Assembly: GCA_025526995.1 (NCBI GenBank)
Contig: JAHLKG010000012.1
Span: forward strand, 186,001-250,000
Reading direction: 5' to 3'
Source: Powellomyces hirtus
Lineage: Eukaryota; Chytridiomycota; Chytridiomycetes; Spizellomycetales; Powellomycetaceae
DNA length: 64,000 bases
The translations under genes were made by a program, and so were the position numbers. Under the pieces are notes generated by a model that worked only from the letters and a program-made list of their open reading frames with translations, searched no databases and was not told where the DNA came from. Below are positions 47,410 to 60,700 of this stretch, one piece after another. How positions within the stretch are numbered: the stretch's first letter is position 1; each line of letters opens with the position of its first letter.

Positions 47410-48333
47410 GGTAAATAGTCAAATAGAAGGCCGGTGTATGTTGTCAGTTTCCTCAGATAAAACGTCGCGGCGGAAGACAGCCTGCCGGAATGGCCGCCCT
47501 AGGAACACAGATTCGCACTCTTGGTAAGCCCAGCCTTTCCCTCCTTTCGCCATGCCGTTGTCCGTGCTCTCCAGGCCATATCAAAAATTGCTGCTGCGTT
47601 CACCGCGGGCTTCTCATAAGGGCGACTAGTTCTGGGTTGTAAACTGCGTTCCTGATGCCTATGCCGGCTAGCGACGTTGTCGGCATCCTCGGCCAGCGAC
47701 CCTCTTATTGTCCTACAATACTCTCGGGTCGAGGTTGATTTTCGGGGCCGGGCCGTTGCCCCATACTGCCTCGAATAGCGCAATGGTCACGGCCATCTCG
47801 TACGAGATACCTACTATACAAACAAATCAAGTCTGTTGTACAAGTACCGTTGAACTCTAGTTCTGTAGACAGTGGTGTGCAAAATCCGTTTTGTCCCACA
47901 ACGGGTCCTCCGTACGGCTCAACCGTCGAGTTTTGTGGGTTGCGCGCGTTTGGCGTCGGACTTCGGGACACTTTACGTGGTGTTGTCCTTCGTCCGATTC
48001 AAATAAAAAAAAAATAAAGGAAGAAAAACTTACCGCAACAGGGTTCCACGTTTATTGGGCGGGGACGCCGCGGGAGCGTCATGACAGTCTTCTGTTCTAT
48101 TTTTGGCAACGTTTCAACTCCTCACAACTCCTTGAAGGGCATCCCTCGGGGCAATTCGACATTTGACACTCATCAAAGCTGACCGAAAGAAAGTCTGGAG
48201 CGGAGAGTCCAAAGTAGCTCAACCCGCCACACGCTCGTCGATCTTGTTCAGCAGTTCGATAAAGCTAGTAGAAGTCACCCAGATCGAAAGCTGAGGGAGC
48301 CCTCACGGGAAGCAGTACGCAAAGTCTTACGAC
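47410..48333. other. Intergenic upstream of the receptor gene
   Basis: About 920 bp. A possible tiny exon at 47490 (ATG, MAALGTQIRTL, then GTAAGC) leads to no convincing partner. An A-rich stretch (AAATAAAAAAAAAATAAAGG) lies at 48000-48019. The rest must include the armadillo terminator and the receptor promoter. Confidence 0.45.
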
Positions 48334-50238
48334 ATGAGGGCTCCAGAAATACCACCCCCTGGAACTCCGCCACCGGATGCGAATGGTGTGATGATAATTC
48401 CACGCAAGCAGTTGGGGGATCAAGGCTCATCATGTTCTGTTTTTCTGCTCAGGATTTTATCTTCTCGAGACCATTCCCATAGATATGATGAACGGTCGAA
48501 TATATCTTCCATATCGCCTGTCCGATCAGCAGTGGCGGCTGAACATGATCGGGTTCATCCTATGTTTATCGGCCTTTCTCTGTGCTCTTCTGTTCCTGCG
48601 TATAGAACGGCGGGTGGCGCTTACAACATCGAAAATGTTGGCCCTGAGCATAGTGTATGGAGATATAATCTCTGTATCATGGGCACTTTCCCGCCACACA
48701 TCTGCCCTTCTTGTGGTCAGTGACTGAGTCATTGATGATCATGGATTTGGATTGCTCACAATCAAGTAGGGTCATTTTGCCGCAGGATGGTTCACATGTC
48801 AAGTACAAGGCTTCATTGACGGAGGATGGGGCATCTTTGCAGTAAGTCATCGAAGTCAAAAACGGGTGATGGAACACCGAAAACCATACTAATATTGTAT
48901 TGAATGGATAGCAATCGACTTTCTTTCTTTTCACTGCCGAGCGATACATTTCCATCGTGATGCGGAAAGACGTTACTTTCCGGCAAATTGGCTTTGCGAT
49001 CGGAGTGGCAGCCATGATGGCTTTGGGCAGCGGACTGGTGAGTATGCCCAGAGCAGGGCATTGTCAGGCCGATGGCCGAGAGCCTCCCTCCCGTTGCATG
49101 CCATAGCTTTTGGTTGATGTTGGCTGACAACCTATCCTTTGTTCAGCTCCCATTCGTTTTGATGCAAAATGCTGGAGTAATGCCCAACGGAATTTGGTGC
49201 ACACCACCATGTAAGTCTGTACTATGATTATTCACGGTGATGGCATATTTACAGCGGATGCATGTAGGGACAACTGGGTCTTGGCACGGCAGCCTATTTA
49301 GCGCAATGGGCGTGGTTGCGATCGGGTCCGTCTTCATTGGAATTGTTTGGATGTATTGGCAGATATATAAGGCGTTCACATCGAGCGCCAAGGAGGCGCG
49401 AGACGCGCTGCAATCCAATCTGGGCTTCAGTACGATGCCCACTGCAATGTCATCAGATTCTGCAAATGCCAAGGGTTGCGAGGAAGGTTTTTGCGAACCA
49501 TGTGGCTCGACCAACGCATCTCCTACTTTATTCAGCGCTGCGACCGAACACGATAGCATGGAACATGAGGTTGACGACTCAGAAGAAGACATCAATAAGG
49601 AATATGGGAGAAGGCTTGATAAGCTCCCGGCCCTCGTCATAGCCCCAACAAACGTGGCGGATGGGCCATCGATATCGGGCGCAAAGAACATTCAGCGGAC
49701 ATCGCCGGGGAGCGTCATATCTATGGCGGCCTCCGATGCAGTCACCAGTTCCAGATCTCCTCGCAAGTTACTAGGCCCCGTAACGACGCTCAGTAGAAGT
49801 TTCGATAGATTACGAGGTCTGCGCGGCAGTGTCAATGATATTTCAGCAAAACTTGGCGCTGCTAGGCGGCGGAAGAAGAGGGAGCGAGATCCAAATAGGA
49901 AACTCGCATTACTACTTGCTAGACGGGTAAGAGCTTCCCCTTTCGTTTTCGGGGTCATTTAACAACCTCGATCATAACCTAACATGTCGTTACAGGCGTT
50001 CATCATAGTGGCGTCTTATTACGCATGTTTGCTCCCGCTCTTTTTGTGCATCTTGTATAGCCTAGTGACTGGGCACCCTGTTCCCATATGGGCTGACTGC
50101 ATTTCCTACTTTGCGGCGGTCATTTACACGAACCTCAACCCGTTACTCTTCCTCACAATGAACAGCCAATTTGTTCAGGCTGCCGCAGACGAATTTCAAA
50201 GCTGGCGGGACTTTTCTTTCCGCTTATTTAGAAGATAG
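48334..50238 (+). CDS. Rhodopsin-like (class A type) G-protein-coupled receptor
   Basis: Exons 48334-48385, 48453-48715, 48770-48841, 48912-49037, 49147-49210, 49268-49926, 49996-50238 give 492 residues. Seven helices are visible: about 48-68, 78-99, 113-140, 153-173, 201-225, then two after a long loop. Class A marks: C115 at the top of helix 3 and C189 in the second outer loop (a disulfide pair), FTAERYISI with E139-R140-Y141 in the DRY position, and NLNPLLF in helix 7 in the NPxxY position. The third inner loop is about 200 residues, Ser-rich with basic clusters (ARRRKKRERD), fit for regulation. Such receptors signal to G proteins at the plasma membrane. The ligand is unknown; the next gene encodes a small secreted protein. 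Confidence 0.87.
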
Positions 50239-50802
50239 ATAATCCTTTTCTGTATCTAAGAAATATACCCGAATTTTGGACAGTATTTGCTGAGTTGCTT
50301 ACCAGAGAGTAGAGTCACGTTCATGGTGCGAGGTCTCTTTGTTCCGGGGCGGATCAGATCCCAGTGACACGGGGGCTCGGACTCCTCTGGCTCCTTCTGG
50401 GAGAGGCGCGTCCAGACGACGCGTTCCCTCGTCGGCTTACGTACGACACGCGGTTGCCCACACTAGTCCCCAAAAACTTGTTGATAGTGACAAGAACCCT
50501 CTGCGATCCCACAAAATACGAGGTCCGGAGCCCTTAAAAATCAGCGGGGATTGGAGAGGGTCGTATAAGGCATGTTAAGCGGACCCGTTCCTGGTCTCAG
50601 CTGTGACCCTGGCCAAGTACTGGCGGAGAGTTCTCGATGCCATTAAAATCGGACACTTTTGGCTTGAGATGAAGCACCTCGAAGTCTATAAAAGCCGGAC
50701 ACTGTTAGTTCAGTCCACCAAACATCACAACGGCTCCACACGTTCGAGAGTCCACAAGATCACATCTCCCTTCAAATTCTTTTCCCCAGCTCAAATCTCA
50801 AA
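50239..50802. other. Intergenic; receptor 3' end and promoter of the secreted protein gene
   Basis: 564 bp. An ORF of 244 codons starting at 50603 overlaps the next gene in another frame and is a shadow rich in Leu and Thr. The 3' half holds the TATA box described next. Confidence 0.5.
50687..50693 (+). promoter_or_regulatory. TATA box of the secreted protein gene
   Basis: TATAAAA lies in GTCTATAAAAGCCG, 110 bp upstream of the ATG at 50803. Spacing fits a core promoter with a leader of about 80 bases. It is the clearest TATA box in the window and suggests strong or inducible expression. Confidence 0.65.
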
Positions 50803-51327
50803 ATGGTGGCAATCAAATCTTTCCTCGTCGCTGTTACCTTTTGCGCTACTACGCTGGCAACAGCTTCACCCACTCCGCAAGCTCCTGCCGCATCTGCTGC
50901 AGTTGCGCTTCCTGCAGAAGCAGCTGTCCCCGCTGCTGTTGAACCAGTTGCTGTTCCGGAGCCCGACGCTACGGCTGCTGTCGCTGAGTCTCTCGCTCCG
51001 GCTGCTGTCGCCGAGGCCGCCGATACAGCCATTTTTGAACAGGACGCCGCGGATGTCAGCGAAGAAGCTGAAGAGGACGCCGCGGATGTCGACGAAGCTG
51101 AGGAGGAAGACCACGAAACTACTCTTGCCAGACGCGAGGCCGACGCCGACGAGTATGATGACAACGACGGCGACGACGAGCTCACTCTCTCCCGTCGTGA
51201 CGAAGCTGAGGACGCTGACGACGATGACGACGATAACGAGGTTGACGAGGAGGAAGACGAGGCCACCCTCGCCAGGCGCGATGAAGCTGAAGATGTGGAG
51301 GACGCCGACGCCGAGGCCGAAGAATAG
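50803..51327 (+). CDS. Secreted acidic protein with three dibasic repeats
   Basis: A single exon encodes 174 residues. Residues 1-21 are a signal peptide (MVAIKSFLVAVTFCATTLATA). Residues 22-78 are Ala/Pro/Val-rich. Residues 79-174 are extremely acidic and repetitive. Three copies of a T-L-(A/S)-R-R block occur with RR at 110-111, 131-132 and 158-159. They are followed by EADADEY, DEAEDADD and DEAEDVED. Dibasic pairs are Kex2-type processing sites. The EADA right after the first pair resembles the X-Ala spacers trimmed from fungal pheromone precursors. No Cys is present after residue 14. Cleavage would release two or three acidic peptides. It could instead be a wall or calcium-binding protein. 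I do not recognise a family. Confidence 0.75.
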   Translation: MVAIKSFLVAVTFCATTLATASPTPQAPAASAAVALPAEAAVPAAVEPVAVPEPDATAAVAESLAPAAVAEAADTAIFEQDAADVSEEAEEDAADVDEAEEEDHETTLARREADADEYDDNDGDDELTLSRRDEAEDADDDDDDNEVDEEEDEATLARRDEAEDVEDADAEAEE

Positions 51328-51772
51328 ATGGCACTGAAATCTGGCAAATAGTAGTTTGCCATTATATGTAAAGTCATAACTTAGACCCTGTAATGTAAAT
51401 CCTGTACAGTAACATAAAATTAGACTTCATTCCAAGCATGTGTTCGCGTTTCTTCAAACAAAAGAAGCAGAAGACACATTCTGAATTGGGCGGGCTTTCC
51501 GGTTGCAGCAGCCAGGAATCAAAACATGCTCTTGTACAAAACTCAGTATGTCCCTCAAAATCGAGAAGCACCGATATGGTAAAGGGGCTAAAAGTCTGGC
51601 GTGGACCTCATCTCACACATCTCGCCTTATTTACTAAATACAGATTCAAGATTTGGAACGTCTATCGCAAAGTCCTAGGCGTTGTGGGCCGAGATTGCGG
51701 CAAAGAGGGTCGCACTTCAGAATTGGAACCGCGCGATGCTGCACTTTGAGCCTGTTCAAGAAAGAGAGAATA
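51328..51772. other. Convergent 3' region
   Basis: 445 bp between two convergent stops. The plus-strand ORF at 51438-51749 shows no family. No other structure is noted. Confidence 0.5.
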
Positions 51773-54700
51773 TTAGTCTCGCTGTGCTATTCGCTGTATG
51801 TTGCTCGAGATCTGCCTTACCGTGCTGGGCCGACTTGCTTGAGACCGTGGGGTTGTGGGCCGACTAGTCGGTCTTGATTGGACGCTGAGAGGCGGCGGCG
51901 TTGAGGCACGTAGAACTGAATCACGCCTTATTGAGTTCATTTCAAACAAAGACGTAGCAGAAAGCTCATACTTACGGCTTGTAATCATCATATCCGGCGC
52001 TGACGTTGGCCTCGCGGGCAACATTGACATTGATTGGCGAATGGAATGAGAAGCTTCAATAAAAGCTGAAGCTGGCCGATAGGCTCTGGCAGAGCTAATC
52101 GGTCTGTTTCGCGAGAGTTCCTGCCCTTCAGTTCGCATCTGGCTGATCAAGTTCGTGATTGAATCCGACGGCGATATTGGTGGTGGAGGCTCGATATCGC
52201 TCATTTGGGGCACCTCGACAATTTGAGCATCGGGAACTCTTGGGGGTCGGAAGCGTCGATCCGAGTCCCCAAGCGTTATCTGGGCCCCATCTCTCGCATG
52301 GCGTCGACCACCAGGTGGGGCACTCTGAGCGGATCGTATTTGCTTCCTGGAGTCATCCGGTTCCGTGACCGGCTCCTTGGAATTTGGGCGCTGATCTTCC
52401 CACATGACACTCTTGCGGACTTCCCCTCCAGTTTCCGTTCTTAGCTCGCTCTCAGAACTCTCCGCCGGTTCTTCTTCGACAGGCAGCTCCTCAGGCATGG
52501 CTATCCCACATTCGGCCAACATGCTGCGCAGTGCCTTGTTTTGCATCGCTAGGGCGTTCATCTTGGCCACAAGATGATCATTTACGTCCTTTTCAATCTT
52601 TTGACCTGGTCCTGAGAGTGATTCTTCCTCAGCAGTCGGTGGCGTGTACTCTTTGTACTCACTGTAAGGTCCTAGACCTTTACGTCTTGGCGTCGCGGCT
52701 TTGATGACCATCGGTGGGCGCGCCAAGCGAGCAGAGACTGCCCGTCTGCGATGATCCGAATGGCGACTTTGGTGTCTTCCCACCATTCCACCTGCCATTC
52801 CTCCACTTTTGCGCTGATCATCCGTCAGTTGTTCCAGCAACCGTGTCTTTTCCTCCAGTTGCTTCATGACAGTTTCAATTTGCAATCCCTCATATCGGCT
52901 CAACTTCTCTTGCAGTTCTGCTATGCGGCTGGACTCCACGTCACCATATTTGCGCCCAGCAGCGGATGCAGCCCGGTCTTTGATTGGTGTCAGTTGCCGA
53001 ACTCTTTGCTGCTCTTCTCGCAAGTGCCGTTGCAACGTGTCGTTTTCAGCTTCTCTAAGACTCAGAGCTTTCTGCGCTTTCGTCAATTGCTTCCGCAAAG
53101 TGCTTTCCCGAGCTTCTGCTTCTCGATAGCTGTCCCAGAGCTTTTCTTCTGCGCTCTTGCTCCCTTCGCTGAGTTTGCGGGTCTGGTATGCAGAGTCTGG
53201 TGAGTCGCACTGGTTGGCTGCCACAAAGTGTCCGGATATCAGGGATATACCTTCTTCTCATATATAGAGCGAAGAGACTGCTCCTTGATGATATACATCG
53301 ATCGGACTTTCAGAAGCTAAGGGATAACGAGGGTCAGTACATTGACCACCGTCGGCTCATTTCTAAGCGTGACTTACCGTCATTTTAAGCTCGTGGTTTT
53401 CTTGCCTGAGTGCTTGCGTCTTTTCTTCATGTTTGATCATCCACCGAGCACTTTCCTTCATATTGGCCGGCATTTCTTCGTTGTTCAGAACCACATGCAG
53501 CTCATCCTTCTTCGCCTCGCTCATAATGCTCATCACTTCCTGGAACGTGTTCACCCTGTATTCCGAGAATCGGTTTCGCAGAACATTGATCTCCATGACA
53601 AGCTCCTGGACGAGATCATCGTACTCGTCAAGGATTCGATTACGGATCCGGCGCTCATCTGTGCGGCGCTGTTTTCGGAGATCTGCCAATTCGACGGATG
53701 TAGAGGCGAACTCTGCGTGTAGATCGCTGCTGAGTTGGAAAGCAACAAGCCGCACATCCCGTTTGTAGCTCTGTAAAAACGGGAACGCCTGTCAGTGAGT
53801 CTGCTCTGTTTCAGGCGAGCACATGCTACCGACCTCACTGAGCTCTTTCTTCTCCTGAGCAAGGAACTTCACAAGCCTTTCGCCATTCTTGATCATGTCC
53901 AGCATTCGGCCCATTAGGGTGCCCATGAAATGATCATGCTCAGCGCGACGCTTCTCTTGCCACTTTGTGATTTGAAGGGCGAATTTTGTAATCTACGCAG
54001 AACTAATGAGCACCATCGTGGGAATCTTAGGCTTGCTATGCGAAACTCACTGTGTTGCTCAGCTGGTCCTTGGTGCAGGCAAAGATCCGAGTGTGGTCGA
54101 GCAATGGATTTGTTGGTTGGGGTGTAGCCCCTTGGACAGCTTTTGCAGCTTTTGCTCCGGCACCTTTCTGAGGCTCTTGTGCCTCCTTCATCTGAATTCA
54201 CGTACTTCATCAATAATTTACAATCACATTACGGTATCAAAACTGTTTCGTACAAGCAACTCACGAATGCAACATTGGCTTTCCATAAATCTCGTACGAA
54301 TTCGTTCACCATCCCGGTTTTCGCTGCGTAGTCTTCCTCGCCCAACCGGAAGGCGTAGCTCTTTTGCCCCGTTAATGAGGGCACGTCTATGCTCTCATAA
54401 ACTTTAAACAATCGTCCAGTTCGCTCATCCGCAAGATGGTCGTGATGACTTCGAGCTTGGCGTATCATTTGAAGCGTGCATTCGCGATAAAGTTCTGTTT
54501 GCAGAACCGTCACTTGACATTTGTCGAACAGCTGTGAGATAAGATCTAGTTTAGGCTAGCATGTTTTGGTATCATGAGTCTGAAATGGACTTTACCGCTT
54601 GAGCTATTCTGTTGAAATCAAAATCCACTGTTGCAGTGACCATTTGATCTCGGAGGAGTAAAGCTGTGCAAAGCGTTTCGCATTGTTGAGTCGCAATCAA

Positions 54701-57700
54701 AAGTAGCAAATATGTCCATTTTACTTACGGATACTAGCGTTCCCTTTGGCACCGAGCTTATGATAGAGTCGGACCGCGGGGACCAACGCTTTCATTTTGT
54801 AGATTCTAAAAAACTCGGTGAGCTCCTCTTCGGTCTGCACAATTCCGGTTGGCACTACGCTCTTAAGGAAATTGCGTCTCAGAGCGAGCATCTTCAGTCC
54901 CGTGAGCAGGAAGTCACTTTGCGATTTGTTGATTTCGTCGGCATTCTCGCCAAAATTGAGCATGGTCGCCTGCAAGAATTCATCCAGGCATTCTTCCAGC
55001 TCCAAAACCTTCTTGTCGCAGATTCGCTTGGCATTGGTGTCGAGACTTGCAAAAATGTACGGGCTCGGGTATGGGGTTTGTTGATTTGTGAAATCAGTCT
55101 ATGAGAGTCACAGAAATTAGCCTTAATAGCATCTTTGGCCATACCCCTCATTATGAAAATACCTTCGAAATGCGCAGCAGGTTCCGGAATTTGGGCTGTT
55201 CATCTGGGGTTTCTCGCAGCGATATCTTTCTGTAGTACTCGAGCAGGTGTCCATGGGCTTTTGGCATCTACAACAAAAACGGCACAAAAATGAGTGCTGT
55301 CTCCATCACGTGGATGTCAAATTCCAACATACCAGATTCATTGCGATGGTATATGTGGAACTACCCAGCGCGAGCTTCAATTTCAAAATCCACAATTGCC
55401 ATTTCGCATTCAGATATTGTTCAACGCGGCAAATGTCCGCTTGTGGCCCCTGGTATGAGATGTCTTTCTTTATAGCGCTCATGGTGTTGACCACGTAATC
55501 TGCCTCCCGCACTTGTCGGACTGAGTTGGGAGTTGATGAGCTTGTGATCGGTGAAGCGCTGTGATGGCAATGTGAGCGTACCTTGGATTGCATAACGTCG
55601 GTTGTCTTGCAACATATGAGCATACACGCTGATGAAGATAAAAAGATCCTTGATCATGGACTGGACATTCCACGCTCTCTCGAAATTCCCACTGTTCTTG
55701 AAAACTTTCTGAGAAAGATCCAAGTTTGCCTTGCCCGACTTGTCCACTGAGTTCGTGCTCATCTACACCAGAGTTTGAGTTAGAACCAAAGCCGTTATGT
55801 CAGAACACTAGCAGTGTCACCTACTACGATCTCTGTGACGGACGGCAAAAACCTGTCAGAAAGCATCGTTAGTGCATAACACCGATACTGACTGGTTCAT
55901 GATGCGCGCACCATATCTTGCAGATCCTGGTCGTGTTAGCGAACTCGGTCAGAACAACTTCTTGAGTGGTGACACCATCCATGCTCAGTTGAGAAGGATC
56001 AAAGTCGACTTCGGTCACACCCTTGTCTTGATCTAAAAGAAAGGTGTAACGTCAGAACTATAGAAAGCGCTAACTCTTGCGCTACATCATATCATACTGG
56101 TGAAGTAGTCGAAATGTCTTTTGATCTTGGAAGGCCGGAACAAGAGCTTTCCGAATGGCGTTCTCAGGACATCATTTCGGAATTGCACCATCATCTTGGC
56201 ATAGCCCGCCCGTTCACATTCTTCAATAGCAACCTCAACCATGTTCATATAATACCATTCGAAAAGGTTTGCCTTCAAAAAGGAATGCAAACTGTTAGGA
56301 CTAGCACGAAGCACATTTGTTATGAATGCTTCATGCATACCTTGATTTTGTTCATGGCGGTTTCGCGCTCAGCATCAGAGACGTCAAAACGAGAGCGTGC
56401 TTTGAATCTGCACCAGGCTGGCATGTTAGCTCGCTGTAGTAGGTACGAAAACCGATTGCACATACTCTCTGTTGTATTCAGCCAGCATCATTTTTCGAAG
56501 AGCCTTCTTGCGCGGCACAATACTGGTGACCAGAAGCCGATAATCGACGTCTACCGCTTGGTTACCTTGAGCATCACTGTACCGCTGCGGTGAACGTCGA
56601 CCTCCCTGCTAAAATTGTGAGAAACGCTGCTTGATCCGGTTCCTGGTCAAAACAAAAGTGCTGACCTTGTTTTTGTCCACCTTCGCAGGTGGCGCCTCTA
56701 TCAGGATTTTTGAGTGCGCCTCTGACAAAAGCATGTGATGAATCTCCACAGCACCCATGTGCCATGTTCTCTCGAGAATCTGGATCTTCAAGCTGAATTT
56801 GATCTGGCTCATTCCGTCCGGACGCAGGGCCATATTGATTCCAGCGACGGAAGACAGATCAAAAGCGCTAATCATGTTTGGGGTGGAGATGGCAGCCGCA
56901 ATGCCTTCGTCAAGCTCTGCTACTGCTAATGGTCCGAAACGCAGAAAAGTTTTTGAGGTCTGTACTATAACATCCCGCTCTTCATCAACATCATTTGCAG
57001 CGTTGTTTCCTTCGGCGGCTCCATCTGTGTGATCCTCATCATACTCTTCCTACAAATGAAGAGGCTTCAGAAGCTCTGGCAAACTAAACTCCAGGGGGGT
57101 GAGAAGTCCCATACCTCCACGGCGGTGTTGTCAGCCATATCAGGCAAGTCAAAACGCAAAGAATTGAGCCTTCCAGTGTACGCGGTTTTGTTCACCAGAA
57201 GCTGTGGAAACTGAGCATCATAGGTTCGACGCCAGTTTTCTGATGTCCTTTGTTAGCCTGGCAATTTATCAACAGCCAATAACTTCAGGCTGTCCCTCTA
57301 CCTGTGGCTAGCCAGGAGTAATACAAGCGCTCCTTCAGCACCAGTAGCTTGGTCAGTCTCTGGCAGACCTCCACACCACGGTTCCTGAAATCGGGGTCGC
57401 TGAAAGGCGTCATGGCTGCCACATGTACTCTCAGTCCTTGGTCCCTATCCCGCTTCCCGTATGCGGTGTAATGGTCCATGAGCACGACATCAGGCATCAG
57501 CGGATTCTCCATCCACACTTCGGTGTCCATCCGACCAATCAATCGTCGTTTGCGTGGCAGGGGCACTTGGAACCGATTATCTGAAAGAGCTTGCCATATT
57601 GTCTGCCGTGTGGTAGCAGATGTAAGCCCCAGTGTCTAGTGAAGATGAGGCGCCTATCGAACGTACTTGAAAGCCCTTCCATACTGCACATTCAATAGCC

Positions 57701-60700
57701 TGACGGTTCATTGTGTGTGACGACTGCTTGTCCTCATTCAGATTCAACGCCTTCCCTTGACGGTAGAGCTCCTCCACAACGCCTTCGAGGTCGGCCGACA
57801 TCGTGCGAGCGATTTCGTAGATCTCTGCTACACAGTCCAGGGCGGGAATGATTTCCGTCATATTCAATATAACGGCTGCATGATGCATTGTGACAGTTTG
57901 TCGCTCGCTATCTGATTGCGTGGAGATTAAGTCCCATGAAGGCCTTCTATGAGCAGAAAACAATCCATCCGCCAATACCTTCTCTAGGCGGCAGCCCAGC
58001 TAGAACAGGGCTCTCCACTACTTTCTTCAAACCAGCCAGCATATCCACGGGATCATTCGATCCCTCGGTCTTACGAATCTGATCGTCCATATCATCATCG
58101 CTAGTTTGCCTAGCCATGGTGGGATCGACGCGACCAAAATATCTCTTGAACCACTCTCTGTTCCTGTCCACGCCCTCCTTGACCATGGAGATAACCACGT
58201 GAGCATGAATCTGTAATGATCTCGTTGCTAGCGCATAGTCGCGAGAAAAATACGGAGCCTGCAGGGAGATCGGAGCTTCAATGACCAAATAGTAGATGCG
58301 CGAGCGAGGCGATTCTTTGGCCCTATGGCTTACCTTCAGAGAATACACTGGTTTCGAGCTCATGATATTGGTAATAATCTGCGCTACTCGTTGAATCTGT
58401 GGAGGATCCTGGGTGTGCTCATACACCTCAAGGTATGCATTGACAGCCTGCCGGGGTTCTAGATCAATACCGACCATCAGAGAATTCTTACACTCAGACC
58501 ACACCTCAATCTTAGCAAATTGGAACTTGACTTCTTGATCGTACAATTCTAGAAGTAGCTGCGTGCGATCCAATTTGGGATTGAGGAACGTGTATCGGCC
58601 TTCCACAAATTGTATGAACTCGGCTGCAAAGAGACCTTTGTTACACAGAAACCTGACATGAATAGGGATGCGTCGAGTATACGCACCTTTCCTTTCGGAT
58701 ATGCGACTCCGCATGCCTTCGCCATACTGGCGTTCAGCATCAATTTCATTGGAAGACTTCTCGTCGCTGTCTTTCCCGTCGTAAACAGCACGGCCGGCGT
58801 TGATATACACTGTGGCCAATTTCAGAAGCATCGCTTCCAGAGCCTTCAAATCATCAATAGCTGCATCTACGGTCACAGATGTAAGTCAACGCCAGACCGC
58901 CCAAATCAAGAAAGATGCGTAAACTACCATAGATGATATTGGTTCCTTTGTAATCTTTCACGGTGACCTGTCCATTATGCAGCAGCCGTAGGTCTTCCGT
59001 CCCAGACGTGTCTTTGCTCGCACCAAGACCGTGCAGACCACCTCTATCGGCATTTGCATCGGGTATATCAAACAGCTCTTGCTGATGCCACATATGTGTG
59101 ATAGTGGCACTGGTGGCAAGCGTGTCCGGCTGCCGGTCCGCTGATTTTACCGGATCCGTGATATCGGCAGTGACGCGAGCTTTTGTCCGCTTCCAGTCTA
59201 GAGTCAATCTTTTCTGGACGGAACGGAAGAAATTCAACTGTGACAGTAGTGCGCTGCGGAGATCGCGGATGCGAATCAATCGTAGCTGGAGGAAGCAAAG
59301 AACTTCATGTTCTGAAAACAGCGCAGCTATCGCAGGTGAGTTGGAATTTCGATCGTGACCGCCCTCCCCGCCTCCAGAAACTTCCTGCTCTACTTTCTGC
59401 CGGTCAGAGCTGGACCTGAGTAGAATGCCGTACGCGTGCTTTTTTCCATCGAGCACCCTGAAATCCTTTGGCAGCTCCTGATCGCGGGGGTCGGGAACCT
59501 TCATTCCTAGCTCAAACGGTCTGATCATGGGGGTCGACCCTGACAGAACCACGGACACTGGTCCATTGTCGGATGCCTGTTCCTCCTGCATCTCCTGCTG
59601 TTTTGATTGTCTCGCGGATGTTGGGCGACTCGATGCCGTATTGCCCGATCCATTATTCTGCACGCTCGTTGACAGTTCATGGATCCGACGTGCTGCCTCT
59701 CGCAGTTTTCCCATAATAGTGTCTAGGTCATTGGTAATCACCAGGTCATGCTCAAAGCGAAGTTCGAAATCAATGTCTTGAAGCTATATTGGATCAAGAT
59801 GTTAACCACAGCCCAAATAATCGGCATTGTGGGGCAAACAATGACGCACCTGCATCAAGGCATCTATTTGCGATTCCCGCCATTCCTCGTGGTCGGGAAA
59901 GAACTCAAGATCTTTGGTCCAGTCAGCATACAGCAGGCGGGGCACATTCGCATCTATATTTACCAGGATGAGAAAATCTTACAATAATACCCTAAGAGCA
60001 TATTCAGTCTTACTTTTGTATCCTGGATGTGACAACAGGCCAGACAGAGCCGCCATTGATATCTTCGGCTCGCCCGGTGTTAGACCTGATGCTCCTGGCG
60101 CATTTCCCCCAGCGGCAGGCGCTCGCGGATCGGAGGTGGATCCTGAACCGTCCATTTCCCCGCCACTAACTACTTCATAAGGTGGAAATGATGATTCTAC
60201 CGCTTGTCTGGCAAAGACTTCTCTGAACTTGAGATCGACCTCGTAGGCAAATGGGCGACCATCCTCCCTCGATATTGGCATATCCAGAGCCCAATGCGCA
60301 ACCAAAAGATCAAACTCGGTGAGGAAATCTTCAATGCGTGGGCGTTTGATGGGCGGCTTGTCAATGTAGCTGGGACGAAACCAGTGAGCTGGCTGCACAT
60401 CAAAACAGAGATAGCTTCTTTGGAAGCCATGCCACTTACTTATTGATGCCATCCAGGATGTTCAACGTATCCACACTGCCTTGCGACGACTTCACATTAT
60501 TGATGAGTCGGTAATCCTTGATGAACTGAACCCGATCACTGTGCGCGAACATCTTTTTGAGCATAAGCGGGGCGGGTCGAGAGAAAAACCGGAATCAAAA
60601 AATCCAATATTCAAACATACCTTGGCTCTTTGCAGGAATATCTCCGCGTGCTTGCGCCCAGCAGCCGCCGTAATGTTCCATCGGAGAAACACGACCATGT

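Noticed and set aside
47487..47640. Possible two-exon micro-gene starting MAALGTQIRTL
   Set aside because: Joining to the best acceptor gives a 33-residue Cys-rich peptide ending at a stop, with no supporting similarity.
50603..51337. 244-codon ORF overlapping the secreted protein gene
   Set aside because: It is a frame shadow of the alanine- and acid-rich gene, giving Leu- and Thr-runs. It has no signal peptide and starts upstream of the TATA box.
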